Below, one piece after another: positions 32,111 to 43,160 of a DNA stretch of 64,000 nt. The first letter of the stretch is position 1. Each line of letters opens with the position of its first letter. The stretch comes from an uncultured Candidatus Poseidoniales archaeon (GTDB lineage Archaea > Thermoplasmatota > Poseidoniia > Poseidoniales > Poseidoniaceae), in the NCBI GenBank assembly GCA_905181785.1, contig CAJIZC010000003.1:1-64000 (forward strand), read 5' to 3'. Below the pieces are notes generated by a model. It ran no database searches and had not been told where the DNA came from. It saw nothing but the letters and a program-made list of their open reading frames with translations. A program made the position numbers and the translations under genes.

Positions 32111-33370
32111 ATGGCGAACAACTCAGTTTTGGTGGTTGGTGGCGGCGGTCGAGAACACGCACTGTGCATGGCGCTCAGTTCATCGCCCCTTGTTGAATCG
32201 CTTCACTGCGCCCCCGGGAACGCAGGGACAAAGGCCATTTCTACCAACCATGAAGTGTCTGCCTCTGATGCCAGCGGGCTTGTTGAGTTGGCCCTCCACG
32301 TTGGTGCGTCGCTTGTCGTTGTGGGGCCCGAGGCACCGCTGTGCGATGCGCTTGCTGACCGCCTTGCTGAAGTCGGCATTCCATGCTTTGGACCCGTTCA
32401 AGCCCTTGCCGAATTGGAAGGCTCCAAATTGCATGCCAAAGAAGTCATGCGAACCGCCGGCGTACCAACGGCCGATTTTCATGTGCTCACATCGTCTTCT
32501 GATATCGATCAAGCGCTGGATGAATTTTCAGGCCACCCATGGGTTGTCAAGCGCGATGTTTTGGCTGGCGGTAAAGGCGTGGTGGTCACCGCAGATCGCA
32601 ACGAAGCCAAGGCTTTCATTGAACATTCAATTGAAACCGATGGCAAGGTTCTCCTCGAGGCTTTCCTTGTTGGTGAAGAGGCGAGCATGCTTGTCATAAT
32701 GGACGGTTCAGGTTACGTTTGCTTGCCGCCAAGCCAAGACCACAAGCGGGCCTATGACGGCGATAACGGTCCGAACACCGGCGGCATGGGCGCCTATTGC
32801 CCAGCACCGGTAGCGACCCCCGAAGTTCTCGAACGCACGGTCGAAGAAATCGTCGAGCCAATGCATGCTTACCTCGCATCCCAAGTTGTTCCTTATCGCG
32901 GGGTGCTGTATGTTGGATTGATGATTACCCCACAAGGGGCGCCAAGCGTGGTTGAATTCAATGTGCGGTTTGGGGACCCAGAATGTCAAATTACGCTGCC
33001 CTTGATCGAATCAGATGCCTTTGAAATGCTGTACGCAGCAGCCACTGACGCGCTTGCAGAATCCAAAGTTTCCTTCCACAACCGACACGCTTTGACGGTG
33101 GTTTTAGCCGCTGAAGGCTACCCTGCTTCACCTGTAAAAGGGCGCCTCATTCAAGGCATTCCAACACCAACCGCTGATGCTTGGGTCAACCATGCTGGGA
33201 CTGGGTTCAACGCCGCTGGAGAACTCATCTCCACTGGCGGAAGGGTTTTGACATGCACTGCGCTTGGAAAAACGCTCGATGAAGCCGCACTGCGGGCCTA
33301 TCAAGTGCTCGAAGGCATCGAGTTGGAAGGGTCGCATCATCGAACAGATATCGGCCATCGGGCCCTGTGA
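32111..33370 (+). CDS. purD: Phosphoribosylamine-glycine ligase (GAR synthetase)
   Basis: 419 residues from ATG 32111, which puts the family N terminus (VLVVGGGGREHAL) at residue 5. An ATG at 32084 would add nine residues and cannot be excluded. The ATP-grasp core is clear: VKRDVLAGGKGVVV near 150, the SQDHKRAYDGDNGPNTGGMGAYCPAP segment near 205, and VEFNVRFGDPECQ near 285 with the metal-binding acidic residues. It joins phosphoribosylamine and glycine using ATP, the second step of purine synthesis. It stands alone, divergent from carS. PurE and guaAB are elsewhere in the window, so purine genes are scattered. Confidence 0.93.
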   Translation: MANNSVLVVGGGGREHALCMALSSSPLVESLHCAPGNAGTKAISTNHEVSASDASGLVELALHVGASLVVVGPEAPLCDALADRLAEVGIPCFGPVQALAELEGSKLHAKEVMRTAGVPTADFHVLTSSSDIDQALDEFSGHPWVVKRDVLAGGKGVVVTADRNEAKAFIEHSIETDGKVLLEAFLVGEEASMLVIMDGSGYVCLPPSQDHKRAYDGDNGPNTGGMGAYCPAPVATPEVLERTVEEIVEPMHAYLASQVVPYRGVLYVGLMITPQGAPSVVEFNVRFGDPECQITLPLIESDAFEMLYAAATDALAESKVSFHNRHALTVVLAAEGYPASPVKGRLIQGIPTPTADAWVNHAGTGFNAAGELISTGGRVLTCTALGKTLDEAALRAYQVLEGIELEGSHHRTDIGHRAL

Positions 33371-33552
33371 AATCCACTCCACCAACGGCTCAAAGAATCA
33401 GGGACAAAACAACCGAATTGAAATCCACCCAAACGGGTCACTCCGGCCTGTAGGGAGGGCATCCTCAATGGGACATCATTAAAAGAGAACCAAAAGTGGC
33501 GAAACTGCTTGCCAGCCTTGCTGCTGTCTTGCAAACACCCTGAGGGAATAAA

Positions 33553-36500
33553 ATGGAAACGAAAAACCCCGAACCTCGTCAGGCGCCCGCACCCATGCTC
33601 GGTTGGCTCATAGCCCCGATCGCAGTGCTTCTTGCGCTTGCAGCGACACAGATTGTTGGCATGCCCTTCGATCTTGATTTTGAAAACCTGAAACCCATGC
33701 TCGTCGTTTTGGCGGCCGCATCGCTTGGCCTCGCGCCTCGCATGCTTCATGCATCTGGCAAAACCACGCTCTCCACTTCGACCCTCTCACTCGTTTCCCT
33801 TGTGGTCGCTCTGGTCTTGGCAGAAGTTGTCTACATGCTGGATTTCAGCGCAGTGACTTCTTTGCTGTTCTTTATCGTCATGTTTGGAATTCACCTCATG
33901 GTGATGAAGGGCGCTTTCGAATGGGCCAACGTCCTCATGTTCGCTGCCGTTGGTGTCGAACTTGCTTTCGTTGCTGCCGGTCACATTGGAAACACTTTGG
34001 ATGTAAACCTCGCCCTTTCAACAGGCGAAACCATCAATGTGCTCGACGCTCAACGAAGCGCTGTTGCTTACCAATTCTTCAGTTACATCATGCTGTTCAC
34101 CATCCTCGGATTGTTGGTTGCTGTTTTGGCACGTGGCGTTCTTTCGCCTTCGTCTTCCAAAGGCTGGTTCGCTCACATCACTGACGGTAACGGCTCGTGG
34201 AACTCAAGCACCCTGCCCCTGCAAATTGGGCTCGGGGTTTGGGCTCTGGCTCACATCGCAAGTTTGTGGCACTTCAACTACCTCATGAGCGATGACCAAA
34301 CCATGTTCAATGTGTTTGGACCGTTCAGTGCACCCGTGATCAATGCTTATCCTGAATTGGCAGCTTACCACGGCTACTTCGGCTTTTGGAGTGCTTTCTT
34401 CACTGGTATGGTCGCTCTTGTGGTCGCTGGAATGGTTTCAGAGCGCTGGTACACACGCTCGATGTTCATTGGATCCATGTGGGCGCTTTACCTCGTATCT
34501 TCGTGGTACGAAGCAGGTATGTTCCAAAACGAAGCCTTTGAAGGCAGTTGGGGCGCACTGATTTGGCTCGCCTTTACCTTCTTCATCTGCGCTGCTATCT
34601 ACGTCATTGGAACCGGCGAGAAGTGGGGCGGTTGGTCCAACATCAGTGAATACGAACCATCCGGTGCTCGCCGATTCTGGTCCGCTCACTGGGCCAGCAT
34701 CTTGATTGGCATGGCCTTCTTATTCGGATTCTTTATCCGTGTTGGATGGTATGTCATCCCTTCGATGAACTCCTTAGGAACCAACACATGGGACATGACC
34801 GGTGGTTCTGACCCTTGGTACATGAAGCGGGTCGTTGACTACATCCTTGCAAACAACGCACACATGATCGTTGACGCTGACAGGTTTTACCCCGTTGGTG
34901 GCATCAACCCTCGTCCACCGTTGTTTACTTGGTCGATTGCAATCCTCGCTAGCATTCTTGCTCCCTTTGTCGGTTCAGAAGACGCAGTTTGGTGGGCCAT
35001 TCTCACCCTTCCTGCAGTCTATGGCTCCTTGACCATCCTTCCAGTTGCCGCTATCGCTCGTGAGCACGTCAACGAGAAGGCTGCTGTTGTTGCTGCTTGG
35101 CTGATCGCCTTCATGCCGGCTCACGTATCCCACACCACGTTCGCCCTTGCTGACCACGACGCATTCATCATGCTGTTCTTGACAATGGGCTTTATGTTCT
35201 GGCTCAAAGCCATGAAGTACGCTGGAAGCGACAGGTTGTTGCGAAGCACCTCGCCGTCCATCTCAACCTTCCTCAAGTCCTTCTCTGCCGTTTCAAACGA
35301 ACGCCCAGCAGCGCTGTCTTATGCGGTGCTTGCTGGTGTTTCCTTCGGTGTGGTTTCGCTTGGTTGGAAGGGATTCGTCGTTGGACCTGCAATTCTGTTC
35401 CTTGCTTACGCATTGCAGATTGCGCTCAACATGTTCCGCCGCCGTGACTCAACGACATTGAGCGTTTTGTTCATCACAATGCTTGCGGTCAACTTCCTGA
35501 TGGCTTTGCCGTTCTATGGCCACCCACAACTTGATCTCATCCTTGATGGAACAGGGCTTCAACCCTTCTTGTTCATCGCTATCTTTACTCTGGCTATCGC
35601 CTTTGTAACGACTGGATTCCGGGACAAGCCTTGGTTGCTGGTTCTAGGTGTCCTCGGTGCAAGCGGTCTTGTGTTCTTCTCTGCTCTTTACGCACTCAAA
35701 GCGCTTGATTTGTTCAACGCTTGGGACGTTTTGTTCACCGGTGGTGGTTACTTCACCAAGACCAAAATTTTCGGAACAGTTGCTGAAGCGAACGCAAGCG
35801 ACCGTGGGCAACTCTTTGCTCAGTTCGGACCGATCACCTTCCTCCTTTCACTCGTGATGGGCCTGCTTTGCTTGGTATCGGGGCTCAAAGACCGAAAGCA
35901 CACAAACCTCGTGTTTGGTGTGTGGATCCTCGCTGCATCCTACATGGCTTGGTCTGCTGCTCGTTTCATGTTCAACGCGACACCTGCTATTGCGGTTCTC
36001 GGCGCTTGGGGCATCATCTCCCTTTGGAAGTGGGCCAACTGGCCTGGTATGGTCCGTGCTTGGAAGAAGTACGGCATTCGAACCCCAGAAGACCGAATCC
36101 GTGGTGCTCGTAAGGCGCTATGGCGGTCACCGAACTTCTCTGCGATTATGCTCGTCATGATCATGCTGTTTGGCCAACAAGCCACGTACGGTCTGGACGC
36201 TGCTATCCCTCAAACTGTTGCGGCAGAAGAAGAACTCGATGAGACAATCTTCAACTTGATTCCTGACGCTCTGCGCTTTGAAATCGGCGGCTTTTCCCTT
36301 CTCGATGACAGCTCCTACGATGGAAATTGGTATTTGGGATCCATGGGGTCTGGCTTCAACGATAACAGTTGGAACGCAGCCTATGACTGGCTTGCGCAAC
36401 AAGACACCGATGAAGAATATTCAGAACGACCTGCATTTGTCTCTTGGTGGGACTATGGTTTCCAAGCTTTGAATCAAGGCGAACACCCCTCGGTTTCTGA

Positions 36501-39500
36501 CAACTTCCAATCCGGTATTCCTGCAACTGGTAACATGCTCCTGGCTCAATCACAAGAGGACCTTGTTTCGATGTTCATCTGGCAACTTGCCCAAGGGGAC
36601 ATCGCTTACAACAACGCCAACAAAGGAGAATACACCTTCACGAGCGGATTTGAAAGCCGAGTTGCAAACCACCTCACTGCATCACAGATGGAAGATTTCA
36701 AGACCATCAACACCGATCTCGACCTAGACGAAATGGAAGACATGGTCGTCGAAAGCAGCTTCAAGGTGCTCAAGACAAACCGTGACATCGTGATGGCAGA
36801 AGGGTACCATCATGTCGATGGAGCCTTTGATACAAGTCAAAAGGTCTACCGAATCTACGATGAAACCGTTCAAATCGAGTGCACTGAAACGCTCTCAACC
36901 ACCTGTAAAGACGGGGATTGGACCGTTCAATCCGAAGCAGAACGAACCTTCACCAACAACATCCGTTCAGCCCAAGACTCTTCGGAAGAAACAACGCACT
37001 ACATCATCAACGGGTATTGGTACACTGAAGATATGATCAGCGAGTTTGGCTCGGTTTCAACCAGCATTCACCGAGTGAACGCTCGACTTGCTCTGACCGT
37101 TCAACTCATCAGCAATGTGCTCGATGACGGCCAAATCATTGACCTGTATGACGATCTCATCAACATGGAAGGCTATTATTCAGTTCAGGATTACTACGGC
37201 GCCCCTGGTGAACTCATTGATCGCGATCACGAAATCCGATACTTTGCCATCGACAGCCGACTTTACCCACGCGCTGGACGCTACACAGCAGATGCGGGAT
37301 ACAACCGAGGGCAACCAATGGGTATCTTTGGTGCCCCAACCATCCTCAGTGGACAAGACATTGGCACGTACATGGATGAAGTGTACGAAACCACCCGTGG
37401 TGAATTCCAAGACGAAATGACCCGCGAAGAAGTGGATGCCGCAATCACCGAAGATTTCCTCAACCAACAAGCAGGAGCGGAAATTGACCCACTGCAGGTT
37501 CAAGATGTTCGCGTTGACCACAACCCAGCGTTCTTCAAGACCATGCTTGCCAACACCTATGTTGGCTACGGTGCCTCAACACTCGGTGTCAATGCAGGGT
37601 CGTCGAACCCTCAACCTGCTCAGCACTTTGGACAACAAGGAAGTCCAGGCAGTTCATTGAACCAAGCCCTTCCACTTCCTGGCGCTATGTCGAATCACTT
37701 CGTCATCAGCAACTGGTACAGCGAAGACGCTGACATGGGAATTGGAAACACCAACACCTACGTCAAGATCATGAAGTACTACTCCGGTGCAGAAATTTCT
37801 GGACAAGTCGCCATGAGCGATAACGGCCAAGGCCTCTCAGGCGTGCGCTTGCTCGTCGAGCGGGATGCATTCTCCGGCGAAGGTCCAGAGGACCTTGACG
37901 GTGACACATACTGGATTCCAATCGGCTTTGTTGACGCAGACGAGGAAGGCAAGTGGAGCTTCGATGCTCCTGCTGGCCGAATCCGTGTGTCCGCATTCGC
38001 AGGTGTCTATGACCCAACCAACGCTCAGGACAGCATCCGTGCAGGCTCCTTTGCTCAAGGCCTCTCTGACATCCTCACCGATGTCAACACCGACCGTCAA
38101 ATCAACGACATCACCGCCGTTCTCGGCGAAGTCGCAAACATGACATGGTTGGGTGAGACTCAACTCAACGTCACCGCTTCACAAGCAGACAGGATGTCTG
38201 ATGTCACCGAATCGATGGACATCGACGTCCAAAGCAGCGGTGTTTCAGGAATTGTAACTTGGACCGGTGCAGAAGCTTTCAACGGCGACCCACTTGTTGA
38301 CACAACCTTCGTGTTGCGCAGCATTTGGTCAATGGCAGAAAACTACACCCTGACCACCACCAACGGTTCCTTCACCTCCGAAGACAGCCGAATCCTCCAA
38401 GGAACAGGTGAAGCAACATTCGTCGAAAACGGTACCTTCGAAAGCGAAGGTGTGGCCTTTGCACAAGACTTCACTGGAACATTCACTCGTTCCATTGCCG
38501 ACAAGCGAACCTACACCAGCAATGGTACCTGGAACGGCATCGGTGAACTTGAAGCCAGTTGGGTCGCTAACGAAACGGTCATGGATTGCTACGAAGAAAA
38601 TGGAACCATTTCGATGCCGACCAATGAGACGGTCTGTAAGAAAGGATCCGTTGGCGAACTCAACACCTACATGCTTGATGGAGAGGTCACCGCAAATGGT
38701 CGTCTGACCTCACAAGGTGTTTCCACCCTCAGAACAGAACTGGTCAACGCCACGTTCGAAGCAACAGGCTCGTTTGAAGGAACTGGAACCCTTAACGGAA
38801 CGGGTCTTTTCATTGGAAAGGGCCTCTTTGCAGGCTCGATGGTACAACCTGGCTCCTTCTACATCACCGGACTTGTTCCCGGCATGTACAACATGATTGC
38901 ACAGTTGGACAACGGCAAGGAAGTCTTGCTTCCTGCCCCAGTGGATGTTGGAATCACGCCATCCTATGACCTGACCATGACCATGCCAGGTTCATTGTTC
39001 GAAGACACGCTCGAAGATTTCTTCAGCGAAATCTTCGCCAACGAAACCATTGAACTGATCGATGAAGGCCTCGGTGAAGAATACGCTGTGAACATCATAA
39101 CCGATGAAAACGGAACCTTCTCCTATGGACCTCTTGCTCCTGGTGATTACTTCTATCGAGTCGACGTCGACAACGATGGATGGTATGAAGTCAACGAAAG
39201 CCTGTTTGTCCGAGACGATTCTGAGAACTTTTCGATGAGCATGGCTGTGCCAGAAATGCACGACGTGACCATCCAACTGATTTCACCAGTTGACGCAGAA
39301 ACTCAAGCAGCAATGCTGAATGTGGCCAACCGTGTTGTGACGTTCACCAACGATGATCCATTGATGGGCCCAATCAACGCAACCTCAAACGAAGCAGGAG
39401 AACTGTACATAGAACTGCCAATGGGCGCTTACACCCTTTCGGACGATTCTGACGGACAGTATGTCTTGTTCAACCACTTTGAATTGGAGACTGAAGACAT

Positions 39501-42500
39501 GATGTTTGACGGCAACTACGCTGTATCTACATGGGTGAACGGCACCATCCGGACACATACTGATGCATCCAATTACCAACAATGGCTCGAGGGAACTGAC
39601 GAAATCAAGTTGCTTGAAAGCGATGCAGCCTCTGGCTTAACCATCGATTTCACATCTGGAGATCTCTCCTTTAGCACCGTAACTGATGTTGAAGGAAACT
39701 ACAGCATGCGCCTACCAAACGGCCAAGACTTCCACATGACCACCATCAGCTTGTTTTCCACCTACACCGGTGGTCAATTGATTGCTCTTGATGGCACAAA
39801 TGAAATGGATATGGGTCTCATGTACCTCGCACCAGCAACCGCAGTCAATGGGTTTGTGTACCTCTACGAGAACACCTCCCTTTGGGACAACCTTGTCCCT
39901 GGCTGGGCGGCTCAAACCCTCATTGCAACAAACGAAGATGGATTGGAATGGCGAACTGAAATCAGCGAAGGTGGCGAATTTGCGTTCTACCTGCTTGACG
40001 GTGCTTGGGACTTCAACGCCATCAATTCAGAATTGAACATCGAAGGCGTAGAGAACTTCAACGTCCTTGGGGAGAGCGGATCACCGCCTTCACCGATCGA
40101 GTTGTTTGCAAACCCTGCACATCAAAACGTAACCTTGAATTTCTTCATGGACACTGGCGATGATGGTTCCTTCGAAAATGGCACGCTGGTGAGCCCTTCG
40201 TTCTCGGCTGTGCCACTGAACAACCATGGAACCCAGATGAACTTCACAGCAGACAATTACACATCCCCCGGCGTCATTACGATCATGCTGGAACCGGGAA
40301 CTTACTCTGTGGAATTCAACTTTACTGCACCAGATGAAGAGAATGCAAGCGACTACGCTCTTGCTGGCGTTACAGCCCTTCAACCGATTGTTGTTGGTCT
40401 AGAAGCCATCGAAGACGACATGGATATGCCTTTGCGCAACGATTACCTTGTCACGGGCGAGTTGGTCAACGCATCTGCTGGGCCCCTCCAAAAGCAGTTC
40501 CTCCTCTACGAAGCAGACCAAGACCTCTGGTTCAACATGGACAGCGATGAGAACGGAACCTTTGCCGCCTACGTGCCTGCTGGTGACTGGGTTACCATTG
40601 TTGCACCATTCATCGCAAATGAGAACGCTACAGAAATCCTGCGCGCACCTCTCACCATCGGCGAGAACACCTCTTTGAGAACTGGACTTAGTTACACAAC
40701 TGTGGAAACGGTGGATGTCACCTTCCAACTCCAAGAAACAGCCAGCGGCAACAACATGTCGAACGTACGTGTAACTGCTGTCAGCCATGACGGATACGGC
40801 AATGTGACGCTGACCAAGTCCAACGAAACGGGCATGGTCTCCGAGCAAATGATGCCGGGCACATGGAGTCTTTTCCTTAACGAAACTGCCCCACAACGCC
40901 ACTGGACTATGGACACTTCAGATGCTTCCTTTACCACAGAGGACGCAACAAACGGCTCCCTTGATTTGGGTGTCGTTAACGCAGACTTGGAAGTCGAAAT
41001 AGGCGGGAAGATTTACTGGGATCTCAATGAAGACGATGCACCTGGCATCACTGAAGGCATCGAAGGCTTCCTTGTGGAAGTCGTTGGTACCAACACCACC
41101 ATTGACACCAACGTCACAACAGACGACCTTGGTGTTTGGCGGCTCTTCGTCCCAGTTGACGACACCTACCACGTCACTGTGAGCAAAGAAGGATTTGCAA
41201 CGGAAACCTACAACCTGACCAACTCAAGCGCATACCCTGTCGAAAACAACCCTGAATCGCATGACCTGAAGGTCATTGCAGGCAACGTTGCCGTTGCAGG
41301 CAACGTGACAGACATCAACGATGCTGGACGTCTAGATGGAGCAACAATCATGCTTTACCCAGCACTCGACACCGTTCGAGACCCAATCGCCATCAACGCA
41401 ACGCTCACTGATGATGTGTTGACATGGAATGCGGACATCGCTCCGGGCGAATGGATTGTCGTTGTGACTCAAGCAGATGCTGATGAGAACGGCGGCGGCG
41501 TCGCTGTTGGACTCCTGGATGCAACCATTGCTACAGGAGCAACCCTCGATATGGAAATGTCGCTTGGTGGCTGGGTTGACCTGACCACTGAATGGACAGC
41601 ATTCAACTTGAGTTCATACCATGCAGGATCTACTTCTGGTGGTGCTTCGATGATCAACGGCACCGTGGAAGTCGCAGTGACCATTGGTGATGTGGTTTGG
41701 AACATGCCGCTCGCTGAAGATGGTACACTCACCTTGTTGTTGCCTGCTGGCGATGTTGACTTCGACTCGGAGTTCAAGACCGTGCAGCACGATGATCTGC
41801 TGGACATGGACTATGTTGCTGGAGCAAAAACTTCAGTCGGCGAAGGCCGCTCACCAGTCAGCATGACGTTCACTCGTTCAATCAACTCGGACAGTTCACT
41901 CACCATGACAGCAAGCAGCCTCGTCAACGCAACAACCTTTGGCGAAGCAGGAACTGACCTCATGGCCGAACCAACTGAAGATGCCTACAAGACCATTGAA
42001 TTCGACTTGGAAGTTGACTATCAAGGAACGGAGTTGAACGACGTGTTCACCGTTACTGGTTCGATTGGCGTTGCACCAGACAGCAGCCTGTGGTCCGTTG
42101 AGTTCTTCAACGGAACCGACTGGGTTGAATCCTATGACTTGAACCTCGGTGTTGGCGTTAACGCAACAGACACCAGCGTTGATACGACTGACACGATCTC
42201 AGTCCGTGTGAACGTTGCCAACCAATCTGAGGCTTGGAATCTTGAAGACGCTCACTTGGTGAAGATCCGCATGAGCACCGTTACCGGCGCATCAAGCGAA
42301 ATCTCCCTTGGCGTTCAGGTTCCTCAAACCTATGGGTTTGAACTGAGTGATGAACCCACTGAACTTGGAATTGCGGCGGGATCATCTCGTCCATTCACCT
42401 TCATGCTAACCAACACTGGAAACGGTGATGATCTGTTCACCATCACCCTCGCTGACGACATCCCGGAAGGCTTCGAGATCACCCCGATGGAATCGAAAGC

Positions 42501-43104
42501 CAACGTGCCAAAGGACACCAGTCGTTCCCAGGCGTTCACCGTCTTCGCACCAAGCACTTGGGACGGCATCAGCAAGACGGTCAGAGTGACGGTCACCAGC
42601 GAGAACGGCATAGACTCTGAGACCTTTGAAGTGGAATTGAAGGAAGCCATGATCTCCCTCCGGTTCGCAGATGGCGATGTTCAAACGGCTAGCGACACAG
42701 ACGCTGATTCGGAGAACACGCAACTGAGAATCCCAATCGAAAACTTCGGTTACCTCGATGCCACAGGCAGCGTTATTGTTTACCTCACCTACCAAACAAC
42801 CGGTGAGGAATTCGCCGCTCAAACCATCAGTATACCAGCTCAATCGACAGTCAATGCAGTGTTCGATGTCGGTGCCATGGCCGTTGGAAGTCAGCGGTTT
42901 GACTACCGAGTGGAAGTGGTTGGAGAGGACAGTGAATTTGTTGACCAAGGCATTGAAGACGGAGATTTCTCAGTGGAATACTACGTGGTCACAGAAGAAA
43001 GCGATGACACTTGGATTACACTGCTTGTCATCGTCCTCATTCCGCTCATCCTGTTTGGCGGTGTCAAATTGGTTCGCGGCGGCAGTGGTTCCAAGAAGTT
43101 CTGA
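33553..43104 (+). CDS. aglB: Giant AglB/STT3 oligosaccharyltransferase with N-terminal membrane extension and ~1780-residue extracellular module array
   Basis: 3183 residues; the ATG has GAGGG 7 nt upstream. Residues 1-~390 are extra TM helices. The AglB core then begins with D420 in GGSDPWYMKRV, has D534-H-D536, and the catalytic WWDYG at 965-969. The core ends near 1400. About 1780 further residues follow: repeated carboxypeptidase-regulatory/Cna-B-like modules (e.g. DENGTFSYGPLAPGDYFYRV), a NEW3-like domain (LGIAAGSSRPFTFMLTNTGNG) and a CARDB-like domain. A final TM helix (~3150-3172) and a basic tail end it. It carries many NxS/T sequons. AglB moves lipid-linked glycan onto asparagines outside the membrane. 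Usual AglBs are ~600-1100 residues, so this size is exceptional. The role of the extension is unknown. Confidence 0.92.
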   Translation: METKNPEPRQAPAPMLGWLIAPIAVLLALAATQIVGMPFDLDFENLKPMLVVLAAASLGLAPRMLHASGKTTLSTSTLSLVSLVVALVLAEVVYMLDFSAVTSLLFFIVMFGIHLMVMKGAFEWANVLMFAAVGVELAFVAAGHIGNTLDVNLALSTGETINVLDAQRSAVAYQFFSYIMLFTILGLLVAVLARGVLSPSSSKGWFAHITDGNGSWNSSTLPLQIGLGVWALAHIASLWHFNYLMSDDQTMFNVFGPFSAPVINAYPELAAYHGYFGFWSAFFTGMVALVVAGMVSERWYTRSMFIGSMWALYLVSSWYEAGMFQNEAFEGSWGALIWLAFTFFICAAIYVIGTGEKWGGWSNISEYEPSGARRFWSAHWASILIGMAFLFGFFIRVGWYVIPSMNSLGTNTWDMTGGSDPWYMKRVVDYILANNAHMIVDADRFYPVGGINPRPPLFTWSIAILASILAPFVGSEDAVWWAILTLPAVYGSLTILPVAAIAREHVNEKAAVVAAWLIAFMPAHVSHTTFALADHDAFIMLFLTMGFMFWLKAMKYAGSDRLLRSTSPSISTFLKSFSAVSNERPAALSYAVLAGVSFGVVSLGWKGFVVGPAILFLAYALQIALNMFRRRDSTTLSVLFITMLAVNFLMALPFYGHPQLDLILDGTGLQPFLFIAIFTLAIAFVTTGFRDKPWLLVLGVLGASGLVFFSALYALKALDLFNAWDVLFTGGGYFTKTKIFGTVAEANASDRGQLFAQFGPITFLLSLVMGLLCLVSGLKDRKHTNLVFGVWILAASYMAWSAARFMFNATPAIAVLGAWGIISLWKWANWPGMVRAWKKYGIRTPEDRIRGARKALWRSPNFSAIMLVMIMLFGQQATYGLDAAIPQTVAAEEELDETIFNLIPDALRFEIGGFSLLDDSSYDGNWYLGSMGSGFNDNSWNAAYDWLAQQDTDEEYSERPAFVSWWDYGFQALNQGEHPSVSDNFQSGIPATGNMLLAQSQEDLVSMFIWQLAQGDIAYNNANKGEYTFTSGFESRVANHLTASQMEDFKTINTDLDLDEMEDMVVESSFKVLKTNRDIVMAEGYHHVDGAFDTSQKVYRIYDETVQIECTETLSTTCKDGDWTVQSEAERTFTNNIRSAQDSSEETTHYIINGYWYTEDMISEFGSVSTSIHRVNARLALTVQLISNVLDDGQIIDLYDDLINMEGYYSVQDYYGAPGELIDRDHEIRYFAIDSRLYPRAGRYTADAGYNRGQPMGIFGAPTILSGQDIGTYMDEVYETTRGEFQDEMTREEVDAAITEDFLNQQAGAEIDPLQVQDVRVDHNPAFFKTMLANTYVGYGASTLGVNAGSSNPQPAQHFGQQGSPGSSLNQALPLPGAMSNHFVISNWYSEDADMGIGNTNTYVKIMKYYSGAEISGQVAMSDNGQGLSGVRLLVERDAFSGEGPEDLDGDTYWIPIGFVDADEEGKWSFDAPAGRIRVSAFAGVYDPTNAQDSIRAGSFAQGLSDILTDVNTDRQINDITAVLGEVANMTWLGETQLNVTASQADRMSDVTESMDIDVQSSGVSGIVTWTGAEAFNGDPLVDTTFVLRSIWSMAENYTLTTTNGSFTSEDSRILQGTGEATFVENGTFESEGVAFAQDFTGTFTRSIADKRTYTSNGTWNGIGELEASWVANETVMDCYEENGTISMPTNETVCKKGSVGELNTYMLDGEVTANGRLTSQGVSTLRTELVNATFEATGSFEGTGTLNGTGLFIGKGLFAGSMVQPGSFYITGLVPGMYNMIAQLDNGKEVLLPAPVDVGITPSYDLTMTMPGSLFEDTLEDFFSEIFANETIELIDEGLGEEYAVNIITDENGTFSYGPLAPGDYFYRVDVDNDGWYEVNESLFVRDDSENFSMSMAVPEMHDVTIQLISPVDAETQAAMLNVANRVVTFTNDDPLMGPINATSNEAGELYIELPMGAYTLSDDSDGQYVLFNHFELETEDMMFDGNYAVSTWVNGTIRTHTDASNYQQWLEGTDEIKLLESDAASGLTIDFTSGDLSFSTVTDVEGNYSMRLPNGQDFHMTTISLFSTYTGGQLIALDGTNEMDMGLMYLAPATAVNGFVYLYENTSLWDNLVPGWAAQTLIATNEDGLEWRTEISEGGEFAFYLLDGAWDFNAINSELNIEGVENFNVLGESGSPPSPIELFANPAHQNVTLNFFMDTGDDGSFENGTLVSPSFSAVPLNNHGTQMNFTADNYTSPGVITIMLEPGTYSVEFNFTAPDEENASDYALAGVTALQPIVVGLEAIEDDMDMPLRNDYLVTGELVNASAGPLQKQFLLYEADQDLWFNMDSDENGTFAAYVPAGDWVTIVAPFIANENATEILRAPLTIGENTSLRTGLSYTTVETVDVTFQLQETASGNNMSNVRVTAVSHDGYGNVTLTKSNETGMVSEQMMPGTWSLFLNETAPQRHWTMDTSDASFTTEDATNGSLDLGVVNADLEVEIGGKIYWDLNEDDAPGITEGIEGFLVEVVGTNTTIDTNVTTDDLGVWRLFVPVDDTYHVTVSKEGFATETYNLTNSSAYPVENNPESHDLKVIAGNVAVAGNVTDINDAGRLDGATIMLYPALDTVRDPIAINATLTDDVLTWNADIAPGEWIVVVTQADADENGGGVAVGLLDATIATGATLDMEMSLGGWVDLTTEWTAFNLSSYHAGSTSGGASMINGTVEVAVTIGDVVWNMPLAEDGTLTLLLPAGDVDFDSEFKTVQHDDLLDMDYVAGAKTSVGEGRSPVSMTFTRSINSDSSLTMTASSLVNATTFGEAGTDLMAEPTEDAYKTIEFDLEVDYQGTELNDVFTVTGSIGVAPDSSLWSVEFFNGTDWVESYDLNLGVGVNATDTSVDTTDTISVRVNVANQSEAWNLEDAHLVKIRMSTVTGASSEISLGVQVPQTYGFELSDEPTELGIAAGSSRPFTFMLTNTGNGDDLFTITLADDIPEGFEITPMESKANVPKDTSRSQAFTVFAPSTWDGISKTVRVTVTSENGIDSETFEVELKEAMISLRFADGDVQTASDTDADSENTQLRIPIENFGYLDATGSVIVYLTYQTTGEEFAAQTISIPAQSTVNAVFDVGAMAVGSQRFDYRVEVVGEDSEFVDQGIEDGDFSVEYYVVTEESDDTWITLLVIVLIPLILFGGVKLVRGGSGSKKF

Positions 43105-43160
43105 TTGAGTACAACCCATTATACCGCCACCCCTCAAGTGGGGGACAGGCGGAAGCCTTG

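Noticed and set aside
43011-43160. Upstream extension of the subtilase start into aglB
   Set aside because: The first ~30 residues would be an out-of-frame reading of the conserved aglB C-terminal TM region; a TATA-like element fits the shorter start better.
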